Of a stretch of DNA of 64,000 nt, positions 32,685 to 42,942 are shown piece after piece (the stretch's first letter is position 1; every line of letters starts with the position of its first letter). Below the pieces are notes generated by a model. That model made no database searches, was not told the DNA's origin, and was given only the letters and a program-made list of their open reading frames with translations. Origin of the DNA: Cellulomonas sp. C5510 (GTDB lineage Bacteria > Actinomycetota > Actinomycetes > Actinomycetales > Cellulomonadaceae); NCBI RefSeq assembly GCF_019797765.1, contig NZ_CP081862.1:2728001-2792000 (forward strand), in the 5' to 3' direction. The translations under genes and the position numbers were made by a program.

Positions 32685-34841
32685 ATGGCCGACCGCCTCG
32701 CCCGCAGCACCAGCCCGTACCTGCGCCAGCACGCCGGCAACCCCGTCGACTGGTGGGAGTGGGGCCCGGATGCCCTGGCCGAGGCCCGCCGCCGGGACGT
32801 CCCGCTGCTGGTGTCGATCGGCTACGCGTCCTGCCACTGGTGCCACGTCATGGCGCACGAGTCCTTCGAGGACCCGGAGGTCGCCGCCGTGATGAACCGC
32901 GGGTTCGTGAACATCAAGGTGGACCGCGAGGAGCGCCCGGACCTGGACGCGGCGTACATGGCCGCGACCCAGGCGATGACCGGGCAGGGCGGCTGGCCGA
33001 TGACGGTGTTCGCCACCCCGGACGGCGACCCGTTCTTCTGCGGGACGTACTTCCCGCCGGTGCCGGTCGCGGGGCGGCCGTCGTTCCGCCAGGTGCTCGA
33101 CGCCCTGTCCCGGACCTGGCGGGAGCGGCGTGACGAGGTCCGGGCGGGGGCCGCGGAGCTGCTCGCGGCGGTGGGCGGCGCCGCGGGACCGGGCGCCGGT
33201 GCGCGACGGGGCGACGGCGCGGGTGGGACCGACGGCTCCCCGCCGCCCGACCCCGGCGACGCGGGCCGCACTGGCGACCCCGCCGCCGACGCCGGCTCCC
33301 CCGCGCTCGACCTGGCCGCCGTCGCCCGGGTCGGCGACCTGGCCCTGACGGCGCTCGCCGACGCGTACGACGCGGAGCACGGCGGGTTCGGCGGCGCCCC
33401 GAAGTTCCCGCCGTCGCCGCTGCTGGAGTGGCTGCTGCGCCGCGCGGCCCGGACCGGAGACGAGCGCGCCCTGGCGATGGCCGGGGGCACCCTGAGCGCG
33501 ATGGCCCGCGGCGGCATGGCGGACCAGGTCGGCGGGGGCTTCGCGCGCTACTCCGTGGACGCCACATGGACGGTGCCGCACTTCGAGAAGATGCTCGAGG
33601 ACAACGCGATGCTGCTGCGGGTGTACGCGCACTGGTGGCGGCTGACGGGGTCCGACCTGGCGCGCCGCGTCGTCGAGGGGACCGCGGAGCACCTGCTGCG
33701 GGACCTGCGCACCCCCGAGGGCGGCTTCGCGTCGTCGCTCGACGCGGACACGGCCGGCATCGAGGGCGCCACCTACGTGTGGACCCCGGCGGAGCTGACC
33801 GCCGTGCTCGGGCCGGAGGACGGGGCGTGGGCGGCGGACGTGCTCGGGGTGACGCCCGCGGGCACGTTCGAGTCCGGGGCGTCGGTGCTGACGCTGCGCT
33901 CCGGGCCGGACCCGCGCGAGGAGGTCCGCCTCGAGCGCGTGCGCCGGGCGCTGCTACGGGCGCGTGCGACCCGCCCGCAGCCGCACCGGGACGACAAGGT
34001 GGTGGCGGCGTGGAACGGCCTGGCGGTCGCGGCGCTCGCCGAGGCGGGCGCGGTGCTGGAGCGCCGGGAGTGGGTGGCCGCCGCGCAGGACGCCGCCGAG
34101 CTGCTGCACCGCGTGCACACCCTCCAGGGCGGCGACGGGCTGACCCGGCTGGCCCGCACGTCGCGTGACGGCGCGGTGGGGACGGCGCCGGGCGTCCTGG
34201 CGGACTACGCCGCCGTCGCGGAGGGCTGGCTGGTGCTGGGCGGCGTGACGGGCGACCACCGCTGGGCCGCCCGCGGGTCGGCACTGCTCGACACGGTGCT
34301 GGCGCGGTTCCGGGCACCGGGCCACGGCTTCCGAGCGACCGCGGACGACCAGACCGACCCGGTGGTCGGCCGCCTCGCCGGCGGCCCGGACGTCGCGGAC
34401 GGCCCCAGCCCGAACGCCGGGGCCGCCGCCGCGGGAGCCCTGCTGATGAGGGCGGCGCTCACCGGCTCGGCGACGGACCGGCAGGCTGGAGAGCTCGCGC
34501 TCGCCGACCCGCTGTCAATCGCGCACCGCCACCCGCGGGCCGTCGGGTGGGCGCTCGCCGTCGCGGAGGCCGTCCTGGACGGTCCCCGCGAGGTCGCGGT
34601 GGTGGGCCGGGCCGACGACCCGGGGCGGGTGGCCCTGGTCCGGACCGCCGCGCGCGCGACCGCGCCGGGGCTCGTGCTCGCGCAGGGCGACCCGGACGAG
34701 GTCGCCGGTTCGGCGGACGCGGTGGGGCTGCTGCGGGACCGGCCGCTGGTCGGCGGACGCGCCGCGGCGTACGTGTGCCGCGGCTTCGTGTGCGACCGCC
34801 CGACCACCGACCCGGCGGAGCTGCGGGCGTCGCTCGCCTGA
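32685..34841 (+). CDS. Thioredoxin-domain protein (DUF255, YyaL/SSP411 type)
   Basis: A 718-residue cytoplasmic protein. The N-terminal thioredoxin-like domain starts [18 protein letters not shown] (here [20 protein letters not shown]) and has [17 protein letters not shown] with the CxxC motif. The rest is an (alpha/alpha)6 barrel: [26 protein letters not shown] and [14 protein letters not shown] Gly/Asp-rich insert of about 45 residues lies near 175-220. Relatives are found from bacteria to man (SPATA20) without a proven reaction. ATG 32685 follows GGAGGG closely; GTG 32670 is an alternative. Confidence 0.88.
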   Translation: MADRLARSTSPYLRQHAGNPVDWWEWGPDALAEARRRDVPLLVSIGYASCHWCHVMAHESFEDPEVAAVMNRGFVNIKVDREERPDLDAAYMAATQAMTGQGGWPMTVFATPDGDPFFCGTYFPPVPVAGRPSFRQVLDALSRTWRERRDEVRAGAAELLAAVGGAAGPGAGARRGDGAGGTDGSPPPDPGDAGRTGDPAADAGSPALDLAAVARVGDLALTALADAYDAEHGGFGGAPKFPPSPLLEWLLRRAARTGDERALAMAGGTLSAMARGGMADQVGGGFARYSVDATWTVPHFEKMLEDNAMLLRVYAHWWRLTGSDLARRVVEGTAEHLLRDLRTPEGGFASSLDADTAGIEGATYVWTPAELTAVLGPEDGAWAADVLGVTPAGTFESGASVLTLRSGPDPREEVRLERVRRALLRARATRPQPHRDDKVVAAWNGLAVAALAEAGAVLERREWVAAAQDAAELLHRVHTLQGGDGLTRLARTSRDGAVGTAPGVLADYAAVAEGWLVLGGVTGDHRWAARGSALLDTVLARFRAPGHGFRATADDQTDPVVGRLAGGPDVADGPSPNAGAAAAGALLMRAALTGSATDRQAGELALADPLSIAHRHPRAVGWALAVAEAVLDGPREVAVVGRADDPGRVALVRTAARATAPGLVLAQGDPDEVAGSADAVGLLRDRPLVGGRAAAYVCRGFVCDRPTTDPAELRASLA

Positions 34842-34844
34842 CGT

Positions 34845-34857
34845 GCCCCGGCGGGGC
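34845..34857. terminator. Short hairpin between convergent genes
   Basis: GCCCC-GGC-GGGGC, 4 nt after the DUF255 stop and 20 nt from the smpB stop. Weak terminator candidate. Confidence 0.3.
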
Positions 34858-34877
34858 GTGCGGGTCCGGGGCGACCG

Positions 34878-35348
34878 TCAGCGGTCGCGCTTCTCCCGCA
34901 TCGCCCGCTGCGCCTCGAGGTTGTCCTGCCGCTCGCGCAGGGCCTGCCGCTTGTCCCACTCCTTCTTGCCGCGGGCCAGCGCGATCTCGGCCTTCGCGCG
35001 CCCGTCGAGGAAGTACAGGGACAGCGGCACGATCGTCTGCCCCTTCTCGCGGGTCTTCGCCTCGAGCCGGTCGATCTCGTCGCGGTGCAGCAGCAGCTTC
35101 CGCTTGCGCCGCGGCGCGTGGTTGGTCCAGGTGCCCTGGGAGTACTCCGGGATGTGGACGCCCTCGAGCCACGCCTCGCCGCCGTCCACCGAGCACCAGC
35201 CGTCCACCAGCGACGCCCGCCCGGCGCGCAGCGCCTTGACCTCGGTCCCGGTCAGCACGACGCCGGCCTCGAACACGTCCTCGATGAGGTAGTCGTGGCG
35301 GGCCTTGCGGTTGGACGCGACGAGCGACCGGCCGGTCTGCTTGGCCAT
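34878..35348 (-). CDS. smpB: SsrA-binding protein SmpB
   Basis: A 156-residue protein, the usual length. [50 protein letters not shown] and [17 protein letters not shown] are conserved SmpB blocks, and the basic tail ([14 protein letters not shown]) enters the decoding centre. It carries tmRNA to stalled ribosomes; ssrA lies 12 kb away in this window. ATG 35348 is preceded by GGAGGA. The ftsE-ftsX-M23 peptidase-smpB order is common in actinobacteria. Confidence 0.97.
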   Translation of the reverse strand: MAKQTGRSLVASNRKARHDYLIEDVFEAGVVLTGTEVKALRAGRASLVDGWCSVDGGEAWLEGVHIPEYSQGTWTNHAPRRKRKLLLHRDEIDRLEAKTREKGQTIVPLSLYFLDGRAKAEIALARGKKEWDKRQALRERQDNLEAQRAMREKRDR

Positions 35349-35445
35349 GGGGGCGTCCTCCTTCGTGCGGGTGCGGGCGTGCGGCGGTGTGCCGTGGCGA
35401 CGCAGCAGCCTATCGGCCGGTGCGCCGCACCCCCAGCGGATTCCG

Positions 35446-36789
35446 CTACAGGCCGAGCAGCGGCCGCGGGTTCACCGTGGCCCCGTTGACGTAGACCTCG
35501 AAGTGCAGGTGGCAGGCCGCCGACGTCCCCGTGTTGCCGGAGTAGCCGAGCAGCTGGCCGCGGGACACCGCCTGGCCGCCCCCGACCACGAAGCTCGTCA
35601 TGTGGTTGTACGAGGTCATCAGGGAGTTCCCGTCGACCAGCCCGTGGTCGACCATCACCTGGTTGCCGAACCCGTTGCGCCACTGGGCCCACTGCACGGT
35701 GCCCTCCTTGGCGGCGTAGATCGGGGTGCCGCACCACGTGCGCAGGTCGATGCCGGCGTGCAGGCGGTAGTACCCGAGGATCGGGTGCAGGCGCATCCCG
35801 TACTCGCTGGTGACGTAGATCGGGCTGATCGAGGTCGGGTTGCCGAACAGCGCGCCGCTCACGGTGCCGCTGGGGGCCGGGGGCGGGGCGGTCCCCGCGG
35901 CGGCGGCCGCGGCGGCGGCGCGCTCGCGCTGCTGGGCCGCGACCTGCTCGAGCTTCTTCCGGATGGCCGCGGCCTCGGCGTCGATCTGGTCGACCTCGGC
36001 CTGCGCGGCCGACTTCTGCTGCTCGATCTGCTTCTTCTTGGCGGTCTGCTCGGCGACCAGGCGCTCGACCTCGGCCTCGCGGTCCGCGGCCTCCTGGCGC
36101 GCCGCCTCGGCCTGGGCGACCTTCGCGTCCGCCTCGTCCTTGAGCTCCGCGATCCGGTCGCCCACCGCGGTGAGGCGCGCCTGGCTGTTGCGGTTGTCGG
36201 CGCTGATCGCGGCGAGCTCGTCGAGCACCTCGGACTGCGCGCGCTGCGCGGCGGTCGCGAGGCTGTACTGCTCGGTGAACTCCTCGACGGACTGCGCCTC
36301 CATGACCACGCTCAGGCCGGAGAGCTCCGGTCCCCCCTGGTACGCCTGCCGGGCGAGCTGGCCGATCTGGGAGCGGATCTCGTCGGCGCGCGCCGAGTCC
36401 TGCTCGATGGTGGCCGAGATCGACGCCTGCTGGTCCTGGGCGTCCTGGAGCCGCGCGGCGATCAGCGCGGCCTCCCGCTCGTAGCCCGCGAGGGCCTCCT
36501 CCGCGGCGGACAGCGCCTCGCGCGCCGGGCCGAGCTGCTGCTGGACCGCGAGCAGCTCCTGCGCCGTCTGCGCCAGCTCCTCGCTCAGCCCCTCGAGCGC
36601 AGCCTCGGCGTCGGCGCGCTGCTGGTCGTTCGCCTGCTGCCGCTGCTCGAGCTGCGACTGCTGGTCGTCGAGGTCGTCGCCGGCCGCCGAGCCCGCGGCG
36701 GTGACGCCGACGAGGACGGCCAGGACGCCGGCGAGCAGCCCCGCGAGGGGGCGCCGGCCCCGGGGACGGTGCGGGCGGCTGCGGCGCAT
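35446..36789 (-). CDS. M23 peptidase, FtsEX-linked murein hydrolase factor
   Basis: A 447-residue exported protein. A signal sequence with a basic start lies at about 1-36. Residues about 38-290 are a long Gln/Ala/Glu coiled coil, and about 320-447 an M23 (LytM) domain with HAGIDLRTW (the HxxxD metal motif) and [11 protein letters not shown] (HxH). All metal ligands seem present, so it may be a true endopeptidase rather than only an activator like EnvC. It starts 1 nt after the ftsX stop, so it is very probably the cell-separation hydrolase controlled by FtsEX. Confidence 0.9.
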   Translation of the reverse strand: MRRSRPHRPRGRRPLAGLLAGVLAVLVGVTAAGSAAGDDLDDQQSQLEQRQQANDQQRADAEAALEGLSEELAQTAQELLAVQQQLGPAREALSAAEEALAGYEREAALIAARLQDAQDQQASISATIEQDSARADEIRSQIGQLARQAYQGGPELSGLSVVMEAQSVEEFTEQYSLATAAQRAQSEVLDELAAISADNRNSQARLTAVGDRIAELKDEADAKVAQAEAARQEAADREAEVERLVAEQTAKKKQIEQQKSAAQAEVDQIDAEAAAIRKKLEQVAAQQRERAAAAAAAAGTAPPPAPSGTVSGALFGNPTSISPIYVTSEYGMRLHPILGYYRLHAGIDLRTWCGTPIYAAKEGTVQWAQWRNGFGNQVMVDHGLVDGNSLMTSYNHMTSFVVGGGQAVSRGQLLGYSGNTGTSAACHLHFEVYVNGATVNPRPLLGL

Positions 36790-36790
36790 G

Positions 36791-37708
36791 TCAGACCTTC
36801 GTGTAGCGGCTGAGGGTGACCAGGGACGAGATCGCGGCGAGCACGACGGCGGCGACGACGAGGAACGGTGCGATCTGCCACACCTCGTTGGTGGTGACGT
36901 ACGGGATCCAGGCGACCTGCCCTCCGAGCCAGTCGCTGACCAGGTACTGCACGCCGGCCCACAGCCCCGCCACGGACAGCGCGGCGCCGATGGTGGCCGC
37001 GATCGCACCCTCGAGCATGAACGGCAGCTGGATGAACAGGTTGGAGGCGCCGACCATGCGCATGATCCCGGTCTCCCGCCGGCGGCTCATCGCCGACAGC
37101 CGGATGGTCGTGGTGATGAGGAGCACCGCGGCGAGCAGCATCACGCCGGCCAGGCCCAGGGACAGCAGCGTCGCGCTGTTGAGCACCCGGAACAGGGAGT
37201 TGTAGAGCTCGCGCTGGTCCTGCACGTTCTCGACGCCCTGGCGGCCCTGGAGCACGTCCGCGACGACCTCGAACTTCTCCGGGTCGGTGAGCTTGATGCG
37301 CAGCGACTCGTTCATGTCGTCGACCGTCGTGATCTGGGCCCAGAACTGCCCGTCGAACTGGCGCTCGAACGTCTCGTACGCCTGCTCCTTGGACTCCTCG
37401 GAAATCTTCTCGATGTACGGCGCGACGTCGGGGGCGTCGAGCGCGTCCCGGATCGCCTGCTTCTGCTCGTCGGTGACCTCGCCACCGGCGCACGTCGGCT
37501 CCGGGGACTCGCCCGCGGGGCACAGGTACACCGCGACCTCGACCTTGCCGTACCAGTCGTCCTTCATCTTGGTGATCTGCATCTGCAGCAGCGCCGCGGC
37601 ACCCACGAACGACAGCGACACGAACGTCACGAGGACGACCGACACCGCCATCGACAGGTTCCGGCGCAGGCCGATGCCGATCTCGGAGAGGATGAACTGC
37701 AGTCGCAC
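36791..37708 (-). CDS. ftsX: Cell division protein FtsX
   Basis: A 305-residue membrane protein: short basic N-terminus, helix 1 (about 20-42), a large outer domain (about 45-185) with a CxxxxESPEPTC-type Cys pair, then three helices. SRRRETGIMRMVGASNLFIQLPFMLEG is the FtsX signature. It couples ATP use by FtsE to peptidoglycan hydrolases. GTG 37708 follows GAGGGAGGGG. It sits 13 nt after ftsE and 1 nt before the M23 gene. Confidence 0.96.
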   Translation of the reverse strand: MRLQFILSEIGIGLRRNLSMAVSVVLVTFVSLSFVGAAALLQMQITKMKDDWYGKVEVAVYLCPAGESPEPTCAGGEVTDEQKQAIRDALDAPDVAPYIEKISEESKEQAYETFERQFDGQFWAQITTVDDMNESLRIKLTDPEKFEVVADVLQGRQGVENVQDQRELYNSLFRVLNSATLLSLGLAGVMLLAAVLLITTTIRLSAMSRRRETGIMRMVGASNLFIQLPFMLEGAIAATIGAALSVAGLWAGVQYLVSDWLGGQVAWIPYVTTNEVWQIAPFLVVAAVVLAAISSLVTLSRYTKV

Positions 37709-37721
37709 GTCTGCCCCTCCC

Positions 37722-38411
37722 TCAGCGGTCCGAGCCGTAGACGCCGCGCGACTGGTCGCGCACCATCTCGCCGCCGGAGAGCTCGACGACGCGCTTGCGC
37801 ATCTGGTCGACGATCTCGTCGTCGTGGGTGGCCATGACGACCGTGGTACCCGTGCGGTTGATCCGGTCGAGCAGGCGCATGATCCCCAGGGAGGTCGTCG
37901 GGTCGAGGTTGCCGGTCGGCTCGTCCGCCAGGAGGATCGACGGCCGGTTGACGAAGGCCCGCGCGATCGCGACACGCTGCTGCTCGCCGCCGGACAGCTC
38001 GTGGGGCCGGCGCTTCTCCTTGCCGGCCAGCCCCACCATCTCCAGCACGTCCGGGACGGTCGTCAGGATGTGGTGGCGCGGCTTGCCGATGACCTGGAGC
38101 GCGAACGCCACGTTCTCGAAGACGGTCTTGTTGTGCAGCAGGCGGAAGTCCTGGAACACCGCGCCGATCTGGCGCCGCAGCTGCGGGACCTTCCACGACG
38201 ACAGCGTGGTGAGGTCCTTGCCCGCGACGAAGACGCGCCCGGCCGACGGCCGCTCCTCACGCAGCACGAGGCGCAGGAAGGTGGACTTCCCGGAGCCGGA
38301 CGCCCCGACGAGGAACACGAACTCGCCGCGTTCGACGTCCAAGGTGACCTGGTCCAGCGCGGGGCGCGCGCCGCGCGCGTAGACCTTGGTGACGTTCTCG
38401 AATCTGATCAC
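37722..38411 (-). CDS. ftsE: Cell division ATP-binding protein FtsE
   Basis: A 229-residue ABC ATPase: Walker [11 protein letters not shown]-loop [10 protein letters not shown], signature [14 protein letters not shown], Walker [14 protein letters not shown] and switch MATHDDEIV. Length and motifs match FtsE. It forms FtsEX at the division site. The start is GTG 38411. The 172-nt gap to prfB contains TTGACG on the minus strand (about 38545) as a possible -35 element but no good -10. Confidence 0.96.
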   Translation of the reverse strand: MIRFENVTKVYARGARPALDQVTLDVERGEFVFLVGASGSGKSTFLRLVLREERPSAGRVFVAGKDLTTLSSWKVPQLRRQIGAVFQDFRLLHNKTVFENVAFALQVIGKPRHHILTTVPDVLEMVGLAGKEKRRPHELSGGEQQRVAIARAFVNRPSILLADEPTGNLDPTTSLGIMRLLDRINRTGTTVVMATHDDEIVDQMRKRVVELSGGEMVRDQSRGVYGSDR

Positions 38412-38583
38412 AACGGTGCGGCCAGTGCTGGGGGACGGGAGGGTGGTGCGGTCCTGGCCGCGACGAGCGTAGGCAGCGCCCCGTCGTGACCGGACCGTGA
38501 CACGCCGTCGGTTCCCTGTGAGAACGGGCGACCGGCCCCGTCAACGCGCGAGGCCGCCCGAATAGCCCGGAACGTCCCGGTTT

Positions 38584-39696
38584 TCAGTCCTGCGGGGACC
38601 GCCGCCAGCGGATGCCCGCCTCGATGAACCCGTCGATGTCCCCGTCGAACACCGCCGAGGTGTTGCCGACCTCGTGCTCGGTCCGCAGGTCCTTGACCAT
38701 CTGGTACGGGTGCAGCACGTAGGACCGCATCTGGTCGCCCCAGGACGCCTTGATGTCGCCCGCGAGCTCCTTCTTCTTCGCGTCCTCCTCGGCCCTGCGG
38801 ACCAGGAGCAGGCGGGACTGCAGGACGCGCAGCGCGGCCGCGCGGTTCTGGATCTGCGACTTCTCGTTCTGCATCGACACGACGATGCCGGTCGGGAGGT
38901 GCGTCATGCGGACCGCGGAGTCGGTCGTGTTGACCGACTGCCCGCCCGGACCCGAGGAGCGGAACACGTCGACCTTGATCTCCGACTCGGGGATCTCGAT
39001 GTTGTCGTCGCTCTGCTCGATCAGCGGGATCACCTCGACCGCGGCGAACGACGTCTGCCGGCGGCCCTGGTTGTCGAACGGCGAGATGCGGACCAGCCGG
39101 TGCGTCCCGGCCTCGACCGACAGGTGCCCGAACGCGTAGGGCGCCTTCACCTCGAACGTCGCCGACTTCAGTCCCGCCTCCTCCGCGTACGAGGTGTCGA
39201 GCACCGTGGTCGGGTAGCCGTGCCGCTCGGCCCAGCGCAGGTACATCCGCATGAGCATCTCGGCGAAGTCCGCCGCGTCGACGCCGCCGGCGCCCGCGCG
39301 GATCGTCACGACGGCCTCGCGCTGGTCGTACTCGCCGTTCAGGAGCGTGCGGACCTCGAGCTCGCCGAGGTCCTTGCGGATGGTCACCAGCTCGGCCTCG
39401 GCCTCGGCGAGCGTCTCGGCGTCGCCGCCGTCCTCCGTCGCCATCTCGACCAGGGTCTCCAGGTCGTCGATGCGACCGCCGAGCCTGTCGACGCGGTCCA
39501 GCTCGGACTGCGCGGCGCTCAGCGCGCTCGTGACCTTCTGCGCGGACTCGGGGTCGTCCCACAGGTCCGGGGCCGACGCCTTCTCGGAGAGGTCGGCGAT
39601 CTTCGCCCGGAGGGCCGTGGGGTCGGACACCGCCTGGATCGACTGGAGCGTGCTGCGCAGGTCGCGGATCTCGGCGGGGAAGTCGGTGGCTGCCAC
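38584..39696 (-). CDS. prfB: Peptide chain release factor 2
   Basis: A 370-residue RF2. The anticodon-like tripeptide SPF is in [15 protein letters not shown] and the catalytic GGQ in [21 protein letters not shown]. It reads UGA and UAA. The gene is open from GTG 39696 to the stop, so the programmed +1 frameshift that many bacteria use for autoregulation is absent, as in other high-GC actinobacteria. It precedes ftsE in the same direction. Confidence 0.97.
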   Translation of the reverse strand: MAATDFPAEIRDLRSTLQSIQAVSDPTALRAKIADLSEKASAPDLWDDPESAQKVTSALSAAQSELDRVDRLGGRIDDLETLVEMATEDGGDAETLAEAEAELVTIRKDLGELEVRTLLNGEYDQREAVVTIRAGAGGVDAADFAEMLMRMYLRWAERHGYPTTVLDTSYAEEAGLKSATFEVKAPYAFGHLSVEAGTHRLVRISPFDNQGRRQTSFAAVEVIPLIEQSDDNIEIPESEIKVDVFRSSGPGGQSVNTTDSAVRMTHLPTGIVVSMQNEKSQIQNRAAALRVLQSRLLLVRRAEEDAKKKELAGDIKASWGDQMRSYVLHPYQMVKDLRTEHEVGNTSAVFDGDIDGFIEAGIRWRRSPQD

Positions 39697-39798
39697 GACG
39701 GTCCAGGCTACCGGCTGCCGGGAGACCCCACGAGCAGGGCCACCGCACGCGGGGCGCGGTCCCGGCCGGGGCGCGGCGCGAGCCACTACGGTGTGAGC

Positions 39799-40707
39799 GT
39801 GAACAGCCCAGCCCCGTCCGGACGCCAGCACTCCCTCGCGCACGGCGCGCACCGCGCCACGATCGCCGAGGTCGGCGCCAGCGTCCGCACCTACGCCGTC
39901 GGGGGGCGCGACGTCGTGCTCCCGTTCGCCGAGGACGTCCTCGCGCCCGCCTACTCCGGGGCGGTCCTGGCCCCGTGGCCGAACCGCCTGCGTGACGGGC
40001 AGTACACCTGGGAGGGCACCGGGTACCAGGTCCCCGTGACCGAGCCGGACCGCGGCACCGCGCTGCACGGCCTCGTCGCGCACGTCCGGTTCGAGCGGGT
40101 CGCGGGCGACGACGCCTCGGTCACGCTGCGGCACGACCTGGTGCCGACACCCGGCTACCCGTGGTCGCTGCGCCTCGACGTCACGTACGCGCTGTCCGAC
40201 GCGGGCCTGCGCGTGCACGTCGTGACCACGAACCTGTCCGGCACGGCCGCGCCGTACGGCATCGGGTTCCACCCGTGGCTCTCCCCCGGTGACGCCGCCG
40301 TGGACGACTGCACGCTGCGCGTCGACGCGACGTCGCAGGTGACGAACGACGAGCGCCTGCTGCCGACCGGCACCCGGCCGCTCGCGGGCGCCGAGGACCG
40401 CCGCACGCCGCAGCCGCTCGCCGGCACCGCCCTGGACGACGCGTTCGTCGACGTCACGCGCGACGCCGACGGCCTGTCCTGGATCGTGCTCGGCGCTCCG
40501 GACGGGCACGGGGCGGCGATGTGGATGGACGGCTCGATGGACACCTGGCAGGTGTGCACCGGCGACGGCATCCCGCTGATCGACCGCCGCGGGGTCGCCG
40601 CCGAGCCCATGAGCTGCATCGCCGACGCCTTCCGGACCGGCGAGCGCCTCGTGCGCCTCGAGCCCGGCGCGAGCCACGAGGTGACCTGGGGCATGACGCT
40701 CGTCTGA
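39799..40707 (+). CDS. Aldose 1-epimerase family protein
   Basis: A 302-residue galactose-mutarotase-like protein. [38 protein letters not shown] (active His), [10 protein letters not shown] (second His) and a Glu-containing [11 protein letters not shown] follow the family order. It interconverts sugar anomers; the exact sugar is unknown and some members act on glucose-6-phosphate. GTG 39799 is divergent from prfB by about 100 nt. Confidence 0.88.
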   Translation: MNSPAPSGRQHSLAHGAHRATIAEVGASVRTYAVGGRDVVLPFAEDVLAPAYSGAVLAPWPNRLRDGQYTWEGTGYQVPVTEPDRGTALHGLVAHVRFERVAGDDASVTLRHDLVPTPGYPWSLRLDVTYALSDAGLRVHVVTTNLSGTAAPYGIGFHPWLSPGDAAVDDCTLRVDATSQVTNDERLLPTGTRPLAGAEDRRTPQPLAGTALDDAFVDVTRDADGLSWIVLGAPDGHGAAMWMDGSMDTWQVCTGDGIPLIDRRGVAAEPMSCIADAFRTGERLVRLEPGASHEVTWGMTLV

Positions 40708-40728
40708 GACGCCGCCCCGCACGGACGA

Positions 40729-40761
40729 CGAAGGCCCCGCCGGTGACCGGCGGGGCCTTCG
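40729..40761. terminator. Strong bidirectional terminator
   Basis: CGAAGGCCCCGCCGG and its complement form a perfect 15-bp stem with a 3-nt loop between convergent genes. Confidence 0.75.
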
Positions 40762-40785
40762 TGCACGCAGGAGGGTCGGTCGGCG

Positions 40786-41634
40786 TCAGCCGTAGTACTC
40801 GCCGTCGGCCATGACGCCCTTCGTGTACTCCCAGTGCCAGCGCTCGTACGGGCCGCTGCCGCCCGGGCGGGCCCACGCCGGGTTCTCCCAGCCGAACACC
40901 GGGGCGTTCTCGTTCAGCCAGTCCCACTGGGCGCCGGTGGTCTGCGAGCTGCACAGGTCGACCGCCAGGCCCCAGCCGTGGTTGCTGCGGCCGGCCGGCG
41001 CGGCCAGGCCGCCCTTCGCCGCCTTGACCGCGCGCTGCTCGGCGAGGGTGCGGTACCCGCTCGACAGGCACAGGTCGGTGCCGAACCGCGTGACCCACAT
41101 CGCGTTGAGCTCGGCGAGCGCCTCGGCGGCGTCCGCCCGGATCTGCGTCGTGCCGTCCCACAGGTAGCAGAGGTCGGACGCGGGCAGCTGGCCGTTCGCG
41201 CTGTCGGTGCCGGCCTCGCCGCTGCACCCCGGCAGGATCTCGCGCTCCTCGGAGCGGCTCACGTCGACCTGCGCGCGCACGGCGGTCGCGTCGGTGGAGA
41301 CGAGGGACGCGGGCGGCAGCACGGCCGCCGGGGAGGACGTCAGCGCCTCCACGGTGCTCGGCAGCGTCGCGTCGGCCTGCGCGTCGGTGTACCCGTCGTC
41401 GCTGCGCGCGGACTGCTGCGAGAGCGGGACGGCGACCGTCACGGCCGCCAGCGTCACCAGGACCCCGGCGCGGGTGCCCCACCGGGCGAGCGGCCCCGCG
41501 CGGTGGTCGCAGGCCGCCGGCGCGGCGGCCGCCGGCGCTGCGGCGCGCGGGGCGGCGGCGTGGCGGGACGCCTCACGGAGCTGGCGACGGGTCGGGGAAC
41601 CGGTGGCGGCAGGCTGCGCGCTGTGCGACGCCAC
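40786..41634 (-). CDS. M15 family D-Ala-D-Ala carboxypeptidase-like protein
   Basis: A 282-residue membrane-anchored protein. An Ala-rich cytoplasmic start is followed by one helix (about 54-72) and an outer linker. The C-terminal M15B domain has SGYRTLAEQ, SNHGWGLAVDLC (His and Asp metal ligands) and ERWHWEY (Glu and His). It should trim D-alanyl ends of peptidoglycan peptides. GTG 41634 follows GGAGG; the upstream in-frame extension is not protein-like. Two Cys pairs may form disulfides. Confidence 0.87.
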   Translation of the reverse strand: MASHSAQPAATGSPTRRQLREASRHAAAPRAAAPAAAAPAACDHRAGPLARWGTRAGVLVTLAAVTVAVPLSQQSARSDDGYTDAQADATLPSTVEALTSSPAAVLPPASLVSTDATAVRAQVDVSRSEEREILPGCSGEAGTDSANGQLPASDLCYLWDGTTQIRADAAEALAELNAMWVTRFGTDLCLSSGYRTLAEQRAVKAAKGGLAAPAGRSNHGWGLAVDLCSSQTTGAQWDWLNENAPVFGWENPAWARPGGSGPYERWHWEYTKGVMADGEYYG

Positions 41635-41895
41635 GGGGCCTCCGATGCTCGCGGGTGGTCGAGGGATCCCGTCCCGGGAGGCGGGCACGGACCAACCGCG
41701 GTGACGACTCCCGGGGGGACGATCACGAAACCATAACGGGCGCACGGCGGCGCTCCAACCCCCTGACGGCGAGATCGTTGACGGATCATCGGCGTGTCGC
41801 CCCGGATCACCCACCGGGGCCACCCGGACGTGTGACGAAGGTCCCACGGACGGGCGAACCGGCCCCCGCGGGCACGCCACCGCCGCCCGCCGCGG

Positions 41896-42942
41896 TCAGC
41901 GCCGGACGGCCCCGCGCTGCATCGCGTCCCGCACCTCGCCGACCAGCTCCTCGAGGATGTCCTCCAGGAACACGACGCCGACGGCCCTGCCGTCCGCCTC
42001 GACCCGCGCGAGGTGGACGCCGGAGCGCTGCATGGCCGCGAGCGCCGCCTCCACCTCGTCGCCGGGCGACACGACCGCGAGCGCCCGCACCCGCCAGGCC
42101 GGCACCGGCAGCCGCCGGGACGCGTCGTCGGCGTACAGGACGTCCTTCACGTGCAGGTACCCGGTCGGGCTGCCGTCGCGGCCCAGCACGGGGAACCGGC
42201 TGTACCCGGTGCGGGCGACGAGACGCTCGACGTCCTCGGGCGTGACGTCCGCCGGGACGGGCACGAGGTCCGCCACCGGCACCATGACCTCGGCGGCGGT
42301 GCGGTCGGAGAACTCCAGCGCACCGGACAGCAGGCCCTGCTCGTCGGCCAGCAGGCCCTCGGCCTGCGACTGCTCGACGATCGACTGCACCTCCTGGGCG
42401 GTGAACGCCGACGCCACCTCGTCCCGGGGGTCCACGCCGAACAGCCGCAGCACGTGGTTCGCCACCCAGTTCAGGCCCCCGATGACCGGCCGCACCACGC
42501 GCGCCAGCCACACCAGCGGCGGGCCGAACACCAGCACGGCGCGGTCCGGACCGGACACGGCGAGGTTCTTGGGCACCATCTCGCCGAGCACGACGTGCAG
42601 GTACACCACGACGACCAGGGCCACCACGAACGCGATCGGGTGCGCGAGGCTCGTGCTCACCCCCAGGGCGTGCAGCGGGTCCTCGATGAGGTGCGCGATC
42701 GCCGGCTCCGCCACCAGGCCGAGACTGGTGGAGCACACGGTCACGCCGAGCTGCGCGCACGCGAGCATCAGCGAGACGTGCTCCATCGCCCACAGCACGG
42801 TCACGGCGCGGCGGTCGCCCGCCTCGGCCTTCGGCTCGACGGACGAGCGGCGGGCGGAGATGATCGCGAACTCGGCCGCGACGAAGAACGCGTTGCCGGC
42901 CAGCAGCGCGATCGCCAGGGCGAGGGCGAGCCCGTTGCTCAT
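41896..42942 (-). CDS. CNNM/CorC-type (hemolysin family) membrane protein
   Basis: A 348-residue protein: DUF21/CNNM membrane domain (three to four helices, with VVYLHVVLGEMVPKNLAVS) then two CBS motifs (EVMVPVADLVPVP and VRALAVVSPGDEV). Such proteins are tied to Mg2+/divalent ion efflux. It overlaps its paralogue upstream by 4 nt and the pair probably forms a heteromer. The C-terminal transporter-associated domain seen in the paralogue is missing here, so this is the short partner. Confidence 0.87.
   Translation of the reverse strand: MSNGLALALAIALLAGNAFFVAAEFAIISARRSSVEPKAEAGDRRAVTVLWAMEHVSLMLACAQLGVTVCSTSLGLVAEPAIAHLIEDPLHALGVSTSLAHPIAFVVALVVVVYLHVVLGEMVPKNLAVSGPDRAVLVFGPPLVWLARVVRPVIGGLNWVANHVLRLFGVDPRDEVASAFTAQEVQSIVEQSQAEGLLADEQGLLSGALEFSDRTAAEVMVPVADLVPVPADVTPEDVERLVARTGYSRFPVLGRDGSPTGYLHVKDVLYADDASRRLPVPAWRVRALAVVSPGDEVEAALAAMQRSGVHLARVEADGRAVGVVFLEDILEELVGEVRDAMQRGAVRR

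Noticed and set aside
39600..39696. Programmed frameshift in prfB
   Set aside because: The reading frame is continuous from GTG 39696; no in-frame TGA occurs near codon 25.
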